Positions 1 to 9,100 of a DNA stretch of 12,996 bases are shown here, in pieces. The DNA comes from Sporisorium sorghi (Eukaryota > Basidiomycota > Ustilaginomycetes > Ustilaginales > Ustilaginaceae). A program made the translations under genes and the position numbers. How positions within the stretch are numbered: the first letter of the stretch is position 1; each line of letters begins with the position of its first letter. Location of the stretch: assembly GCA_023212695.1 (NCBI GenBank), contig JALCCG010000429.1, positions 1 through 12,996 of the forward strand. Reading direction: 5' to 3'. The notes beneath the pieces are model-generated. The model did not search any database. It saw only the letters and a program-made list of their open reading frames with translations, and was not told the DNA's origin.

Positions 1-69
1 CCCTCAACGGCGCGGGTGAACCCCGGCTTGGGGACGAGCTGTCAAGCCTCTTTTTTTTTTGTGCCCCCG

Positions 70-112
<43 letters not shown>

Positions 113-426
113 CCGGTTCATTTTCATTTTCGTGCGAATGGATGATTTTCAGTCCAACACTTTTTGACTTCGAAAAAAGGTGATCGTCGCACGCGCTTTC
201 TTGAATCGGAAGCGATAGGGAAAAGGCGAAAGGCGACTTTGTTTTCTTGAAATCTCGAATTTCAACTCGTCAATCGTCGGCGAGGCACTTGATCAGTGTG
301 TGTTCTGTTCGGAACAACCTTCTCGTCGCTGTCACCGGCCGTCGTCGCCATCTCCACTCTCCCTTTCTACAATCACCATCACCACTCCTCCTCCCGTCAC
401 CTCTCCTCGCCAACTCCATACACACA
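1..426 (+). promoter_or_regulatory. Upstream region and C/T-rich 5' leader of ATP7, with long poly-T tracts
   Basis: No gene is seen here. The stretch holds a T10 run (51-60), a short GC-rich spacer and a T41 run (72-112). From about 330 to 420 there is a C/T-rich leader with almost no ATG, ending in the context CACACA just before the ATP7 start codon. Poly(dT) tracts and pyrimidine-rich leaders are common at strongly expressed fungal genes, where they keep nucleosomes off the promoter. That role is inferred here, and no clear TATA box was found. The poly-T could instead be the tail of an old retroposed copy on the other strand. Confidence 0.45.
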
Positions 427-1901
427 ATGGCCGCTCGTGCTGCTGCAGTCGATCTCGCCAAGATCTCCAACTTGGGTCTTGGCAAGAACACCCTCGCTCA
501 GATCTCGGCTTTCCGTAAGCGCGCCGACGATGCCAAGCGTCAACTCGCCCAGCTCAAGCAGCAGAACACCGAAGTCGACTTTGCCCACTACAGCAAGGTT
601 CTGCGCAACAAGGACGTCGTCAGCCAGGCTCAGAAGATCCTCTCGGAGTTCAAGCCCGTCACTTACGATGTCCAGGCTCAGCTCAAGGCCATCGACGCTT
701 TCGAGTCCAAGGCTGTTGGTATCTTTTTTTTTTTTCGCTTCATCGACCAAAAGCATCGTCCGCACCTCTATTGCCAGTGCATCCTTCGCCGCCCTATCGC
801 ATCGCATTCCGACACATCGCATCGCACCGCCTTATAACATTCGCATCCAGCTTCAGCTTGCATCGCATCGCATTCCAACTTCAAGCGCAGATTGCACATC
901 CCCATCAGTCATCCTGTCGTTCTGCTCTCATGACGTGATACGACGGCGCTTCCGACATTACCCAGCTGCGTCCACCGTCCAATGGCTTGCTGGCTTGCTT
1001 GCTTGCTTGCTTGCTTGCTTGCAGTCAGTCGGACAATCCGGCTGCGCCCTTCGACTGCTTCGACTACATCCACGTCGAAGCGCCATCTTGGCTGGAATGC
1101 GCAACCCGAGTAACGTGCTTTGCTGCTGATTTCAACAATAGCGTCTGCCAAGTCATTGACTGCCAACTTGCAAGCAGCTGTGACATCACCAACTCGCAAT
1201 TGTTGCGATTCCATCTTTGCACCCACGAGTGGTCCTTTTGCGCAGTACAAAGGCATTCACTAGCTGCGCACCGCCTCAGCTCACATACGACATCGATTTC
1301 ACCCGACAGCAGCAGTAGCGCAACAAACGTCTTGTCGGCCATGTCCTTGCACACGGACGTCTACAGCCACCACATGTCAACCTGATGCGATGCGATGCGA
1401 TGTGGCACCAACCATTACCAGCGATGCGATGTCAACCATCTGCGACTTGCTGGACGATGCTTCTGGACGATTCGACATTGCTCGACATCCTGCCCTCGTC
1501 GCCATCGTTCCAACACTGACGTTCTTTTACCCCCTTCGCCCCCCTTAAACAGGTCGAGCAAGCTCAGGCCACCTCCTCCAAGATCGAGGCCGAGCTCAAG
1601 GACCTCAAGGCTACGCTGAAGAACATCGAGGACGCTCGTCCCTTCGACCAGCTCACCGTGGACGACGTTGTTGCTGCTCGTCCCGAGATCGGCCGCACCG
1701 TCGACGAGATGGTCAAGAAGGGCAAGTGGACCACGCCAGGCTACGACGAGAAGTTCGGAAGTGAGTATCGCGCGTCATTGGCGCTGTGTCAAAGTGTCGG
1801 AGAGGATACCCTTCTCTCGGCATTGCTTCATCTTCGAACACTGATTGCTGACTATTCGCTCCGTCTCTTGCTTTCCGCCCGCAGACCTTTCGGCTATCTA
1901 A
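427..1901 (+). CDS. ATP7: Mitochondrial F1Fo ATP synthase subunit d (peripheral stalk), three exons
   Basis: Subunit d is part of the peripheral stalk that holds the F1 head still against the rotating Fo ring in the mitochondrial inner membrane. Exons are read as 427-714, 1553-1760 and 1885-1901, giving 170 residues, close to the usual fungal length of about 170-175. The protein starts MAARAAAVDLAKIS. It carries the family blocks VDFAHYSKVLRNKDVV, FKPVTYDVQAQLKAIDAFE, LKDLKATLKNIEDARPFDQL and WTTPGYDEKFG, and ends NLSAI. The start is the first ATG after the C/T-rich leader, in good context (CACACAATGG). No cleavable presequence is obvious, as in other fungal subunit d proteins. The second intron has a textbook donor and acceptor. 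The first is very long and its donor is ambiguous (see the intron entry). Family identity is secure; the exact join of exons 1 and 2 is less so. Confidence 0.93.
715..1552 (+). other. ATP7 intron 1, about 838 bp, microsatellite-rich
   Basis: The acceptor is clear: a pyrimidine tract and TTAAACAG end at 1552, with a CTGAC branch-like site near 1515. Keeping frame with exon 2 (VEQAQAT) requires exon 1 to end in phase 0. That puts the donor at 715 (GTTGGT), not at the more standard-looking GTATCT at 719, which is in phase 1. Using 719 would need a different acceptor, such as 1562, which drops two residues. Inside are a T-run just after the donor, CATCG-type pentamer arrays (795-876), a (GCTT)n array (993-1022) and the complementary GATGC array (1384-1402). 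No gene is seen inside. Confidence 0.7.
993..1022. repeat. (GCTT)n tetranucleotide microsatellite
   Basis: About 7.5 perfect units of GCTT lie inside ATP7 intron 1, preceded by one imperfect unit (GCTTGCTG). On the + strand this is a pyrimidine-biased simple repeat with no coding role. Confidence 0.95.
1761..1884 (+). other. ATP7 intron 2, 124 bp
   Basis: The donor GTGAGT at 1761 follows GGA A. A branch site GCTGACTA lies near 1847, and a C/T tract ends in CCGCAG at 1884. Splicing joins A with AC to give Asn, followed by LSAI and the TAA at 1899-1901, which matches the conserved subunit d C-terminus. Confidence 0.92.
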
Positions 1902-3927
1902 AGCTCGCAAGGTGTCAAGTGCTAGTCATCCGTCTACCGATGCCGTATGGTCGGTTCTTAGAAGGCTTTTGTCCTGCGTAACGTTAAATGAAACTCGAAA
2001 AGGTATGCTGGTGTGCGGTCGGTTTGTGTTGCAGTTGCTTGGAGGATGCTTGCGACCAAGGGGCAATGCACGAAGGGCTTTGAGAGCGACGTCTCGCTAC
2101 GAAGAATTGAACGTCAGTGGCAGACAGCAACGACTAATCGACTCGCAGGTCGCAGATATCTGTACGTGAGATACAGACAGCGGCAGAAGCACTCGTCGGC
2201 GGGCGTGCCAGACTCGCGTTGTGTCGATGCAACTTGTCTACGCTTGACGGATTGCAGCTTGGCCTCACGAGCACTGTCCTCTATGGCGCATGTTCGGACT
2301 GTCAAATCACAACTCTGAGATTGGGCTGCCAAGGATCGCATTTGGCTTCAGTCGACGTCGCAGTCAGGCACGAAACGACAGATATCAACGTCTTTTGCGT
2401 GCTATTGCTCGCAAGTAAGCGGCGTTAGAAGGAGACTGTCATTGCCAGCGCGCCTTTTGCGCATCGCACTTGTACTTGCCATACGGAACAGGCTGCGCAG
2501 GATCGAGTCATCGGCAGAGAAGCATCGCAATACACAAAAGTAGCCGCTCCTGCTCTCGAGATCGACACCGAGCGGGCAGAGCAGAAGGGCCGGCAGCTAC
2601 CACAGAGGAGGCAGCATCTCGGCGGTGCGTGCAAAAGATCGCCGATCCACTGGCCACTCGCTAAGTGTCAAGTAACGCCGACGCTCGGCTGGGCAAGCCA
2701 AAGACGTGCTTCTCGTGCGATTTTTGGGATTTTCATCGCGATAGTAGAGACCTAACATGAAGAGAATTATGTCCTCGGCCGAGGTCGAAAGCATCACGTG
2801 CTTGGGGCGAGCTTTTCAAGAGGGCTCGAGATTTGTCGCAAATTGACTTGGATTGCCAGAAAAATCCAAGGCAGCACAGCAGCAGAGTGCTCCATCCGCG
2901 CCGAATCGAGAGTGTGAGTGTGCGCGAGAGAGCGTATGCAAAGTCACCTCGAACTGTTCACCAACCTTTCTACCGTCATCCACCACATACATCAAGGTAA
3001 GTCTTGGCTCAATCTTCTTGGCGCAAGCAGCAGCACACCGCAACACGAGCGCAGTACGACATGGCATAGCACGCAACAAAAGCACAGCAGCGACGACAGC
3101 GAGCAGCAAAGAGCAGAACAAAGTATGTTCAGCATCGTTCGAAGTGTCGGCAATTGGTCGGCGGACTCGGCATGGATCCAAGGACAGGATAAGCAGCAAG
3201 ATCATCGATGGCATGGATGGGTGTTGCTGTTGGACAGAAGTTGTTGCAAATGCGGGTCGCGATGATTGGCAGAGCAGAAGCGGACGACCAGGGATGGGTA
3301 TAGATAACGCATTGCTATCGACACTCGGAACATCACGACATAGCAGGATAGCAGACGTAGCAGATAGGAGCCCATATTCTAGCAAGGCTCACGGGAGTCC
3401 CTATGCAGCGGCGGCGCTCCGACTACTCTGGTCTCTCAGTATGATCAGAAGCAGCGCACATGGGTAGACTCGACCCGACTCGTGATGTGCGCTCATTCTT
3501 CGATCGATGTTCGTTCCCGACACCTGCCGCGCTGGACCCGGTCACAATCGTTGCTGGTATCACGCCGATATCCTCGCTTTGATGATCGAATCGGCACCGC
3601 GACCAACGTACACCTGTTGCATCGAGTCGCTCGCTGCATCTTCTCGACCCGAACGCAACGACGGCGAGTCTTGCGCATCAGCAGCAGTAGCATCACTCCT
3701 CATCGCTGCCGCCCGCCTGCCGCACTGCAACCGCACTGCAACCTCTCACTTTCTGCCCGCATCAACGTCGCCACAAACAACCGCCGCTGTGCTATCAGCC
3801 GTGTCCATCTGCATCGCCCGCTGTTGCCTTAGCTGCTGCGCCTCCCTCACCAACTTCGAAGATCCTTTTGCTCACCATCCACCTCCACTCCCACTCCCTC
3901 CCCCACCCTTCCCAAACCTCCATCCAG
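1902..3927. other. Long intergenic region between ATP7 and RPS25; RPS25 leader at its end
   Basis: About 2 kb with no gene I can support. The open frames here (for example about 2853-3467 + and 2816-3385 -) are low in complexity, driven by CAG/CGA-rich DNA, lack good starts and show no family motif. A CACGTG E-box palindrome lies near 2796. From about 3840 to 3926 there is a strongly C-rich, ATG-poor tract leading into the RPS25 start codon. This resembles the pyrimidine-rich leaders of ribosomal protein mRNAs and could also hide a 5' UTR intron ending in CATCCAG at 3927. Unannotated ncRNA cannot be excluded. Confidence 0.5.
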
Positions 3928-4335
3928 ATGCCGCCCAAGAAAGCTGCCATCGCCGCCGCGGCGTCCAAGAGCGCCAAGAAAAAAAAATGGTCCAAGGGCA
4001 AGGTTAAGGACAAGGTGCGTTTTTCTTTGGTTACAAAGACAGCTTTTTCGAGCATAGACGAGCGTAGACGACGGGTCACTGACATCATTTCCCTTCGCTT
4101 TATTTTGTGACTTTAGGCCCAGAACATGGTTGTTCTCGACCGTCCCACTTACGACCGTATCCTCAAGGAGGTTCCTACGTTCAAGATGATCTCGCAGTCG
4201 ACCCTCATTGACCGCATGAAGATCAGCGGCTCGCTCGCCCGCGTTGCCATCCGCCACCTGGAGCGCGAGGGCCAGATCAAGCGTCTGATCCACCACCACG
4301 GCCAGCTGGTTTACACTCGTGCTTCCGCCGAGTAA
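3928..4335 (+). CDS. RPS25: 40S ribosomal protein S25 (eS25), two exons
   Basis: eS25 is a small-subunit protein on the 40S head, known for contacts near the tRNA sites and for its role in viral IRES use. Exons are 3928-4014 and 4117-4335, giving 101 residues, close to the usual 105-110. The N-terminus MPPKKAAIAAAASKSAKKKKW is the lysine- and alanine-rich basic tail of the family. The second exon holds the winged-helix core, with LDRPTYDRILKEVPTFKMI followed by TLIDRMKISGSLARVAIRHL and GQIKRLIHHHGQLVYTR, ending RASAE. The single phase-0 intron has donor GTGCGT and acceptor TTTAG. The start is the only ATG in frame after the C-rich leader. Expression is expected to be high and growth-linked, as for other ribosomal protein genes; this is inferred from the family. 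Confidence 0.96.
4015..4116 (+). other. RPS25 intron, 102 bp
   Basis: The donor is GTGCGT, with a CACTGAC branch-like site near 4077 and the acceptor GACTTTAG at 4116. It is phase 0, between DK and AQN. I looked for a box C/D snoRNA, as ribosomal protein introns often host them, and saw no RTGATGA/CTGA pair. Confidence 0.93.
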
Positions 4336-4431
4336 GCGGATTTGCGTCTCTCTGCATTGTATTTTCATAACCTCCGTTTGGCCACGATGTCAGGTTCTCT
4401 CAAAGGAGCTTGCCGTTGGCCATCACAAGGT

Positions 4432-4455
4432 CACACACAACACACACACACACAC
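4432..4455. repeat. (CA)n dinucleotide microsatellite
   Basis: A CA tract with one interruption (an extra A at 4440) lies about 100 bp past the RPS25 stop, within its probable 3' flank. Confidence 0.9.
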
Positions 4456-4580
4456 CCAAAATTGAAAACCTTGCTTTTCGCGCTCTCGTTGGCAGCTGGA
4501 CCTCTTGCGGAAAGTGTGTGCTGTGTTGGAATTGAGAGCTGTCTTTCAACGTGAGCATCGTTGAGCGGTGGAACAGCAGG

Positions 4581-5235
4581 ATGCAGAGTGTGTTTCAGCT
4601 CATTCAGGGCTGTGCAATGCCGTCGCCGCCACCTGCATTCATCGAGCGTGTCCTGCAGCTCCTGCAGCATCCCGATCTCGACCGAGGCCTCCGACGTCCC
4701 GACACACCCACGTCGCCTCATCTCCAGTCGATGTCGCCCGAGCCATCGCGCTTAGCCCAGCCGCCTTCGCCCGGACAGGGCCGACAAAGACGCTCGCGAA
4801 GCGTCCGCGCAGCCAATCCGGGATGGTGATCGGTATGCTTGCTTGTGTCCAGAACCAAATCACGGCGACAGCGACCATCAGAGCGACTTTGATGACGGCC
4901 TCTTTGGCGATCCAGACCCTGCCGCTCTGTCGGATCACTCGTCCGGGCTGGGCGTCTCTGCGTCCGGCGCTAGCCAACCCGTCGCACCGACGTCGCCCAT
5001 CCAAACACGACCCCGTGGTCGTGGAAAGCGCGTCGGCTCCTCCACGTACTATCGCCAAGACCGTCGCTTCCGCGACCATACCCGCAGCGTGATCAAGGCG
5101 CTCAAGCAACCAAGGGTCAACGGACGTTTCGCTGCAAGGCCAAAATCGCGTCCCTCTACAGCCGCAGACGGCGCATCTCAACGTGTCACCGGTTGCGGTG
5201 CTCGAGGCCTAGCGCCGATATCTGGGCCTGATTGA
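4581..5235 (+). pseudogene. Unknown ORF in two overlapping frames, probably one frameshifted gene
   Basis: I do not recognise this protein. One frame (first ATG at 4581) reads MQSVFQLIQGC, then IERVLQLLQHPDLDRGLRRP, and turns into low-complexity Ser/Arg/Pro before a stop at 4829. A second frame is open from about 4756 to the TGA at 5233-5235 and looks like real protein: an acidic stretch with DSDHQSDFDDGLFGDPDPA, a basic patch with RPRGRGKRVGSSTYYRQ, then RRFRDHTRSVIKALKQP. Composition on each side of about 4750 suggests one protein of roughly 215 residues broken by a single frame change, or a sequencing error. No intron with good splice sites explains the switch. It lies directly against a transposase relic on the other strand, so it may be part of a dead element. 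Confidence 0.35.
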
Positions 5236-5422
5236 GGCTGGCAATTCGGCCTCAGTGGCCGCTTTTCGGTATGTACATCTGCATCTGTTGACAATCCAAT
5301 CAGATCTTGCTGCGGCTTCTGAACATCGTGTTGAGGCTTGACCGTGACATAGAATCTTGTCCCCGGAGTCAACGCTGAACAAGCGCCAAGATGATGATGG
5401 CATTGACCGCCTTGTTTTTGGA

Positions 5423-5760
5423 TCAACGACGTTTTCCGTCCTTGGCGATGACGAGCAGCAGCAGTACCTGGCCAGAGCTATCACTGTTGCTGGTTCTTGA
5501 GTTCCTGGCTGTGCCTTGAACAAAGAAAGCCGGGTTGCCAGCCGGGACCACCACACGCTTGGCTACCACCAATGCTGACCATCAACCTGGTCTCATCCAC
5601 GTCAAAAAGGCTGTCTGAACACATATTGTATCTCTTAACAACTTGTACAAATTGCTTGAACCGTGATCGAAAAGAAGCTTTGTTGGCGACGTTGGCCCGG
5701 AGTTTTGAGGGCAGCAGGCGGCGGGTGCGGCTTAATTGCGTTGTAAGACGATCGAGCATA
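5423..5760 (-). pseudogene. Decayed pogo/Fot1-like (DDE_1) transposase fragment
   Basis: Read on the - strand, the region passes through recognisable pieces of a fungal pogo-type transposase, each in a different frame. First comes a helical stretch ending FKQFVQVVKRYN (about 5660-5625), then DVDETRLM (5603-5580), matching the first catalytic Asp block usually seen as (N/F)xDExGFxxG. Next comes KRVVVPAGNP (5560-5531), then FKAQPGTQEPATVI (5520-5479), then GQVLLLLVIAKDGKRR ending at a stop (5476-5423). In intact relatives these blocks follow each other in one frame, so at least three frame changes lie within about 150 bp. The second and third catalytic acids and the N-terminal DNA-binding part are missing or unrecognisable. 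An open - strand frame extends up to 5960 but with little similarity. It cannot make an active transposase. Confidence 0.6.
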
Positions 5761-6133
5761 CGTATACTCGCTCTTTCAATGTCTTGCCAGGCGCTAGCGC
5801 GCAATCCGCCCAGAGCACAGCATAGGCGCTTTGCATGCAGCTCTGATCGGAAGAGCTGTGACCTCGCAGTGGACTCGATCTGACAAGTTGGTATGTCACT
5901 CCGGATGTTCTCCATGGCAACGGGCCTGGAATTTACACAAACGCCCAGACACTCTAGCAACCAGCTCGGGGGACGATTCAGATGAGACTTTCTACATCGG
6001 ACAGAGATGGGGCATCAACCTTGCGTGGGCAAGGTTCGAATTGAGAAGAGGGGAAATTTGATGATGCCATGTGGTAGACGAGCGCCGCAAGCTGCCACGA
6101 CGTAGGATCCGCGATACCAAGGTACGCTGGATT
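5761..6133. other. Spacer between the pogo relic and the nuclease-kinase gene
   Basis: No gene is seen. It may hold the unrecognisable 5' part of the pogo relic and, nearer 6130, the 3' flank of the large - strand gene. A GGTTCGAAT stretch near 6033 resembles a tRNA B-box, but no cloverleaf surrounds it. Confidence 0.35.
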
Positions 6134-9100
6134 TCAGAACGGGTCGCGGCCGCCAAAGTCGATGACTACGACCGAGTTGAGGTGATCGCTCCATAGTAGG
6201 TTGCGGTAATGCACGTCATTGTGCTCGACGCCGATGCTGTCCAGTGCTTCCTCGCATGCTTTCCCCAACATCAGTAGTGGATGAGCCTTACTGACCTCGC
6301 TGCTTTCGCTTCTGATGTCGCTGTCGCCACCGCTGCTCCTGCTGTTGTCTTGTGTCTTGCCGAACTTCCCAGACAACACAGTGGAGAGCCGTTCCTTCAC
6401 TTCCTGTCGTACCTGACGGTGTAAGAGAGAGTTTCCGTGGTACGAGAGAAGCAGAAAGGTGTTGCAGCATCTCGTCTCGTCCTCATCGACGTTCCCGTCG
6501 ATGGGCCAGAGCGGATACATGACGTCGAGCTCTTCGGGAGTTGGCCGAATGATTCCGAACGAGATCGGTGTTGCGATGCCGATCCGATCTCCTCGCTCAC
6601 CATCGTCCGGACCATGAGCGTCATCGTTAGGCATAAACGTACCAAGAAGTGGGTATCCTTTTCGTCGTCCGACCTTCTCCCAAATCACCTTGTATCGGGC
6701 CTCTTCTTGTTCGAGAAGGTCTGTCTGACTGTCATCAACCCCCTTGGCTGCAAACGCATAGCCGTACTCTGGATGAACCACGCGGAACAGTTGCGACGTG
6801 CTTCCGCGGCATCCCAAGATCGGCTCCATGATGTGCGTGATATGATCTTTCTTGAGATGCTGTTCGAGTTGCTCGACCACTTGCTCGACCCCAATTGCGT
6901 GCTTGATGAGGGTCGATTCCTCTTCGTTCTGCTGCATATTGGCTGCAGGACGATAGTGGAGAGCAAAGTTGGGACAGTCTCGGTCCATGTCTTGATCCAG
7001 CTTGAGCGAAACCATGCAGCGTTCTGAGCAGAACTCGGCCGTGATCAGTCGATCGCTTCGACCCAGATAACGACCACGAGGACGAGCATCGACACCCTCC
7101 CCATCGTCGTCAATGTCAACTTCGGCCACCTTGACGGGATGATCCTTGTGCTCGTCGCCGTCTTTGATCAACGTAGAGGTGCTGCTGCTGGGCGAACCTT
7201 GGTCTACAGCGATGGACTCAAATAGACGGTTGGAAGCCGCGATGGAGCTGTCTTCAGAGCCGAAGGATGCATCACCGTTCTCGGAAGGCTCGTCCACTGG
7301 CTTGTCTTGCTTAGTTGTCGAACTTCTTTGAGTGCCTTGAGCACCGCCGCTACCACCACAACTCGCACCCGATTGGGATCTGGTAACCATGCGAGTACGG
7401 CCATTAGCACCAGCGGCTCCAGATTGGCCTCGACCACTGCTTCCACCTCCACCTCCACGGTGTTGATCTCGCCCAGACGGATCATGGTCGTCAGGATCCT
7501 CCTTGGGAAGACCAGCGGTCGAATCCAACTTGCATCCAGAATCGGAACTCTTCTGCTTGTCGGCTTGGGTGCGGTCCGCTTTCTTGAGGCTTACGAGCCC
7601 CATCACGTACGCACTCTTGCTTCCGTGCCACAATTGTAGAGCCTGCTGCTTTCGCTCTTCCCTCTCCAGCTTGTTGCAGTCATCAATTCCGCGAAGCAGT
7701 GCAGCGACCGAAGCAGAAAGAGAATCGGACGGCTTCCAAGGGCCTTGCTTTTCCGCCTTCTCGAGGCCGTTCAAGTCGAGCTTGCCTCTGTCCTCAGGTG
7801 CAATGTATGCGTAGCTGTACGCCTGACCGTGAATGCAGTAATAGTGGACGGTCTGCGATGGGAAATCGATCCAGAGAAAGAGCTGAAATGCACCGTTGCT
7901 GAAAGAGATTGAGGAACACCCCTCAGTTATAGTGTAGCTGAAGCTCTGGCTGATGGAGGCGCTGGCTTTAGCATCCACCCTGGGTCTGAACACCGAATCC
8001 GTGATATCATCGCGCCCTTGCTGATACTTGTTGAACCAGTCCCATAAATGCTTAGCCGTCGTGCAGTTGAACGCCTTGAACTCGATCATGCCCACAGTAC
8101 GCTTGTCGTTAGGCCTGTGAGGAGTGTCCCGGGTGTAGGAAAAGTAAAGATCCGTGCGGTGTGAAGAGTACGAAGTTGTGTTCTTTGTTGACTTCGTTGC
8201 GCTCTGCATCGACGACTCGTCCTTGGTTGCTCTTGGGACCTCTTGACGACCGCTTGATCCTTGGACCGTCTTGTTGTGGGGAGGATTAATGACGGAGGTG
8301 ATGCTTTTCTGGAGCTCCTCATCTGGTGTCGCAACGTCTGTACCGAGCATCTTTTCCGTGGGCCAATGATCTGCGTCTTTGAGCGTTTCAAGGATATCCG
8401 TCAGCTCTCGAAAGCATTCTTGGCATGCCGGACTGAGGTTTTGGCGATCTCGGAACTTTGAACCGAGAGCAACGACAAGGTGAATGGTAATGTCGGCGCC
8501 AGTCATTTTCCACTTATGCAGCAGAGTTGCCGCGTCTTGTCGACCATCCTCCAGTCGTAGTTTCTTGAGATATTGATCCGTAAAGCTGCGAGGATCAGAG
8601 GTGTAGGACTCTTGACCGAAAGCAAGGTGCAAGAGACGAGGCACCAACTTACAAAGCTTGTCCATCACGGTATCAAACTTCATGACTTTGGGAAGATGTT
8701 TGAGTGGCTTGATGCCTCCTACGCTTCTGCTGCTAGGGAGGTTAAGTTGGGCGGGGCAAATGCTCAATAAGAGCGTGTTGAGGTGAGCACGAGATTCTTC
8801 CACCGTGGGACCTCGATTGGCCTCTTGCTTGGCCTCTTGCTTGGCCTCTTGCTTGGCCTTGGCGATCTTCTCCGCTAACCACCGATCGAACTCCTCTTTA
8901 GTGAAGAGAGCTGCCGTGCTTGAAGGTGCGCCATCTCGAGGAGTGGGGAGTAGCAAAGACAAAGGCGTTTCGGGAGTGCTGGTGTGGGACGGTTGTGAAG
9001 CATTGAGATCAAGCCTTTGTCGCTTGCTGATGCTCTGCCCATCGTCGTCTGCAGATAGGGCTGGACGCTGACGAGAATCATGGGTGACAGTAGCCGCACT

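Noticed and set aside
296..1129. A 277-residue + strand frame overlapping ATP7
   Set aside because: It is a Ser/Arg-rich shadow frame of the ATP7 leader, exon 1 and intron.
2816..3385. A 189-residue - strand open frame with hydrophobic stretches
   Set aside because: The Leu/Ala/Cys-rich segments are the mirror of CAG-type repeats on the + strand. No motif or good start supports it.
2853..3467. A 204-residue + strand open frame between ATP7 and RPS25
   Set aside because: It starts at a TTG, is driven by CAG/AGC-rich DNA, has no domain-like pattern, and an equally long frame exists on the opposite strand.
4015..4116. A snoRNA hosted in the RPS25 intron
   Set aside because: No box C (RTGATGA) was found, and the intron is barely long enough.
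4639..5181. A 180-residue - strand frame opposite the unknown ORF
   Set aside because: It is Ala/Arg/Val-rich, as expected for the reverse of GC-rich coding DNA, and lacks recognisable motifs.
6030..6042. GGTTCGAAT resembling a tRNA B-box
   Set aside because: No matching A-box, anticodon arm or acceptor stem could be found around it.
6437..7485. Several + and - strand frames inside the nuclease-kinase gene
   Set aside because: All are shadows of the long frame, whose continuous motifs and length are much better supported.
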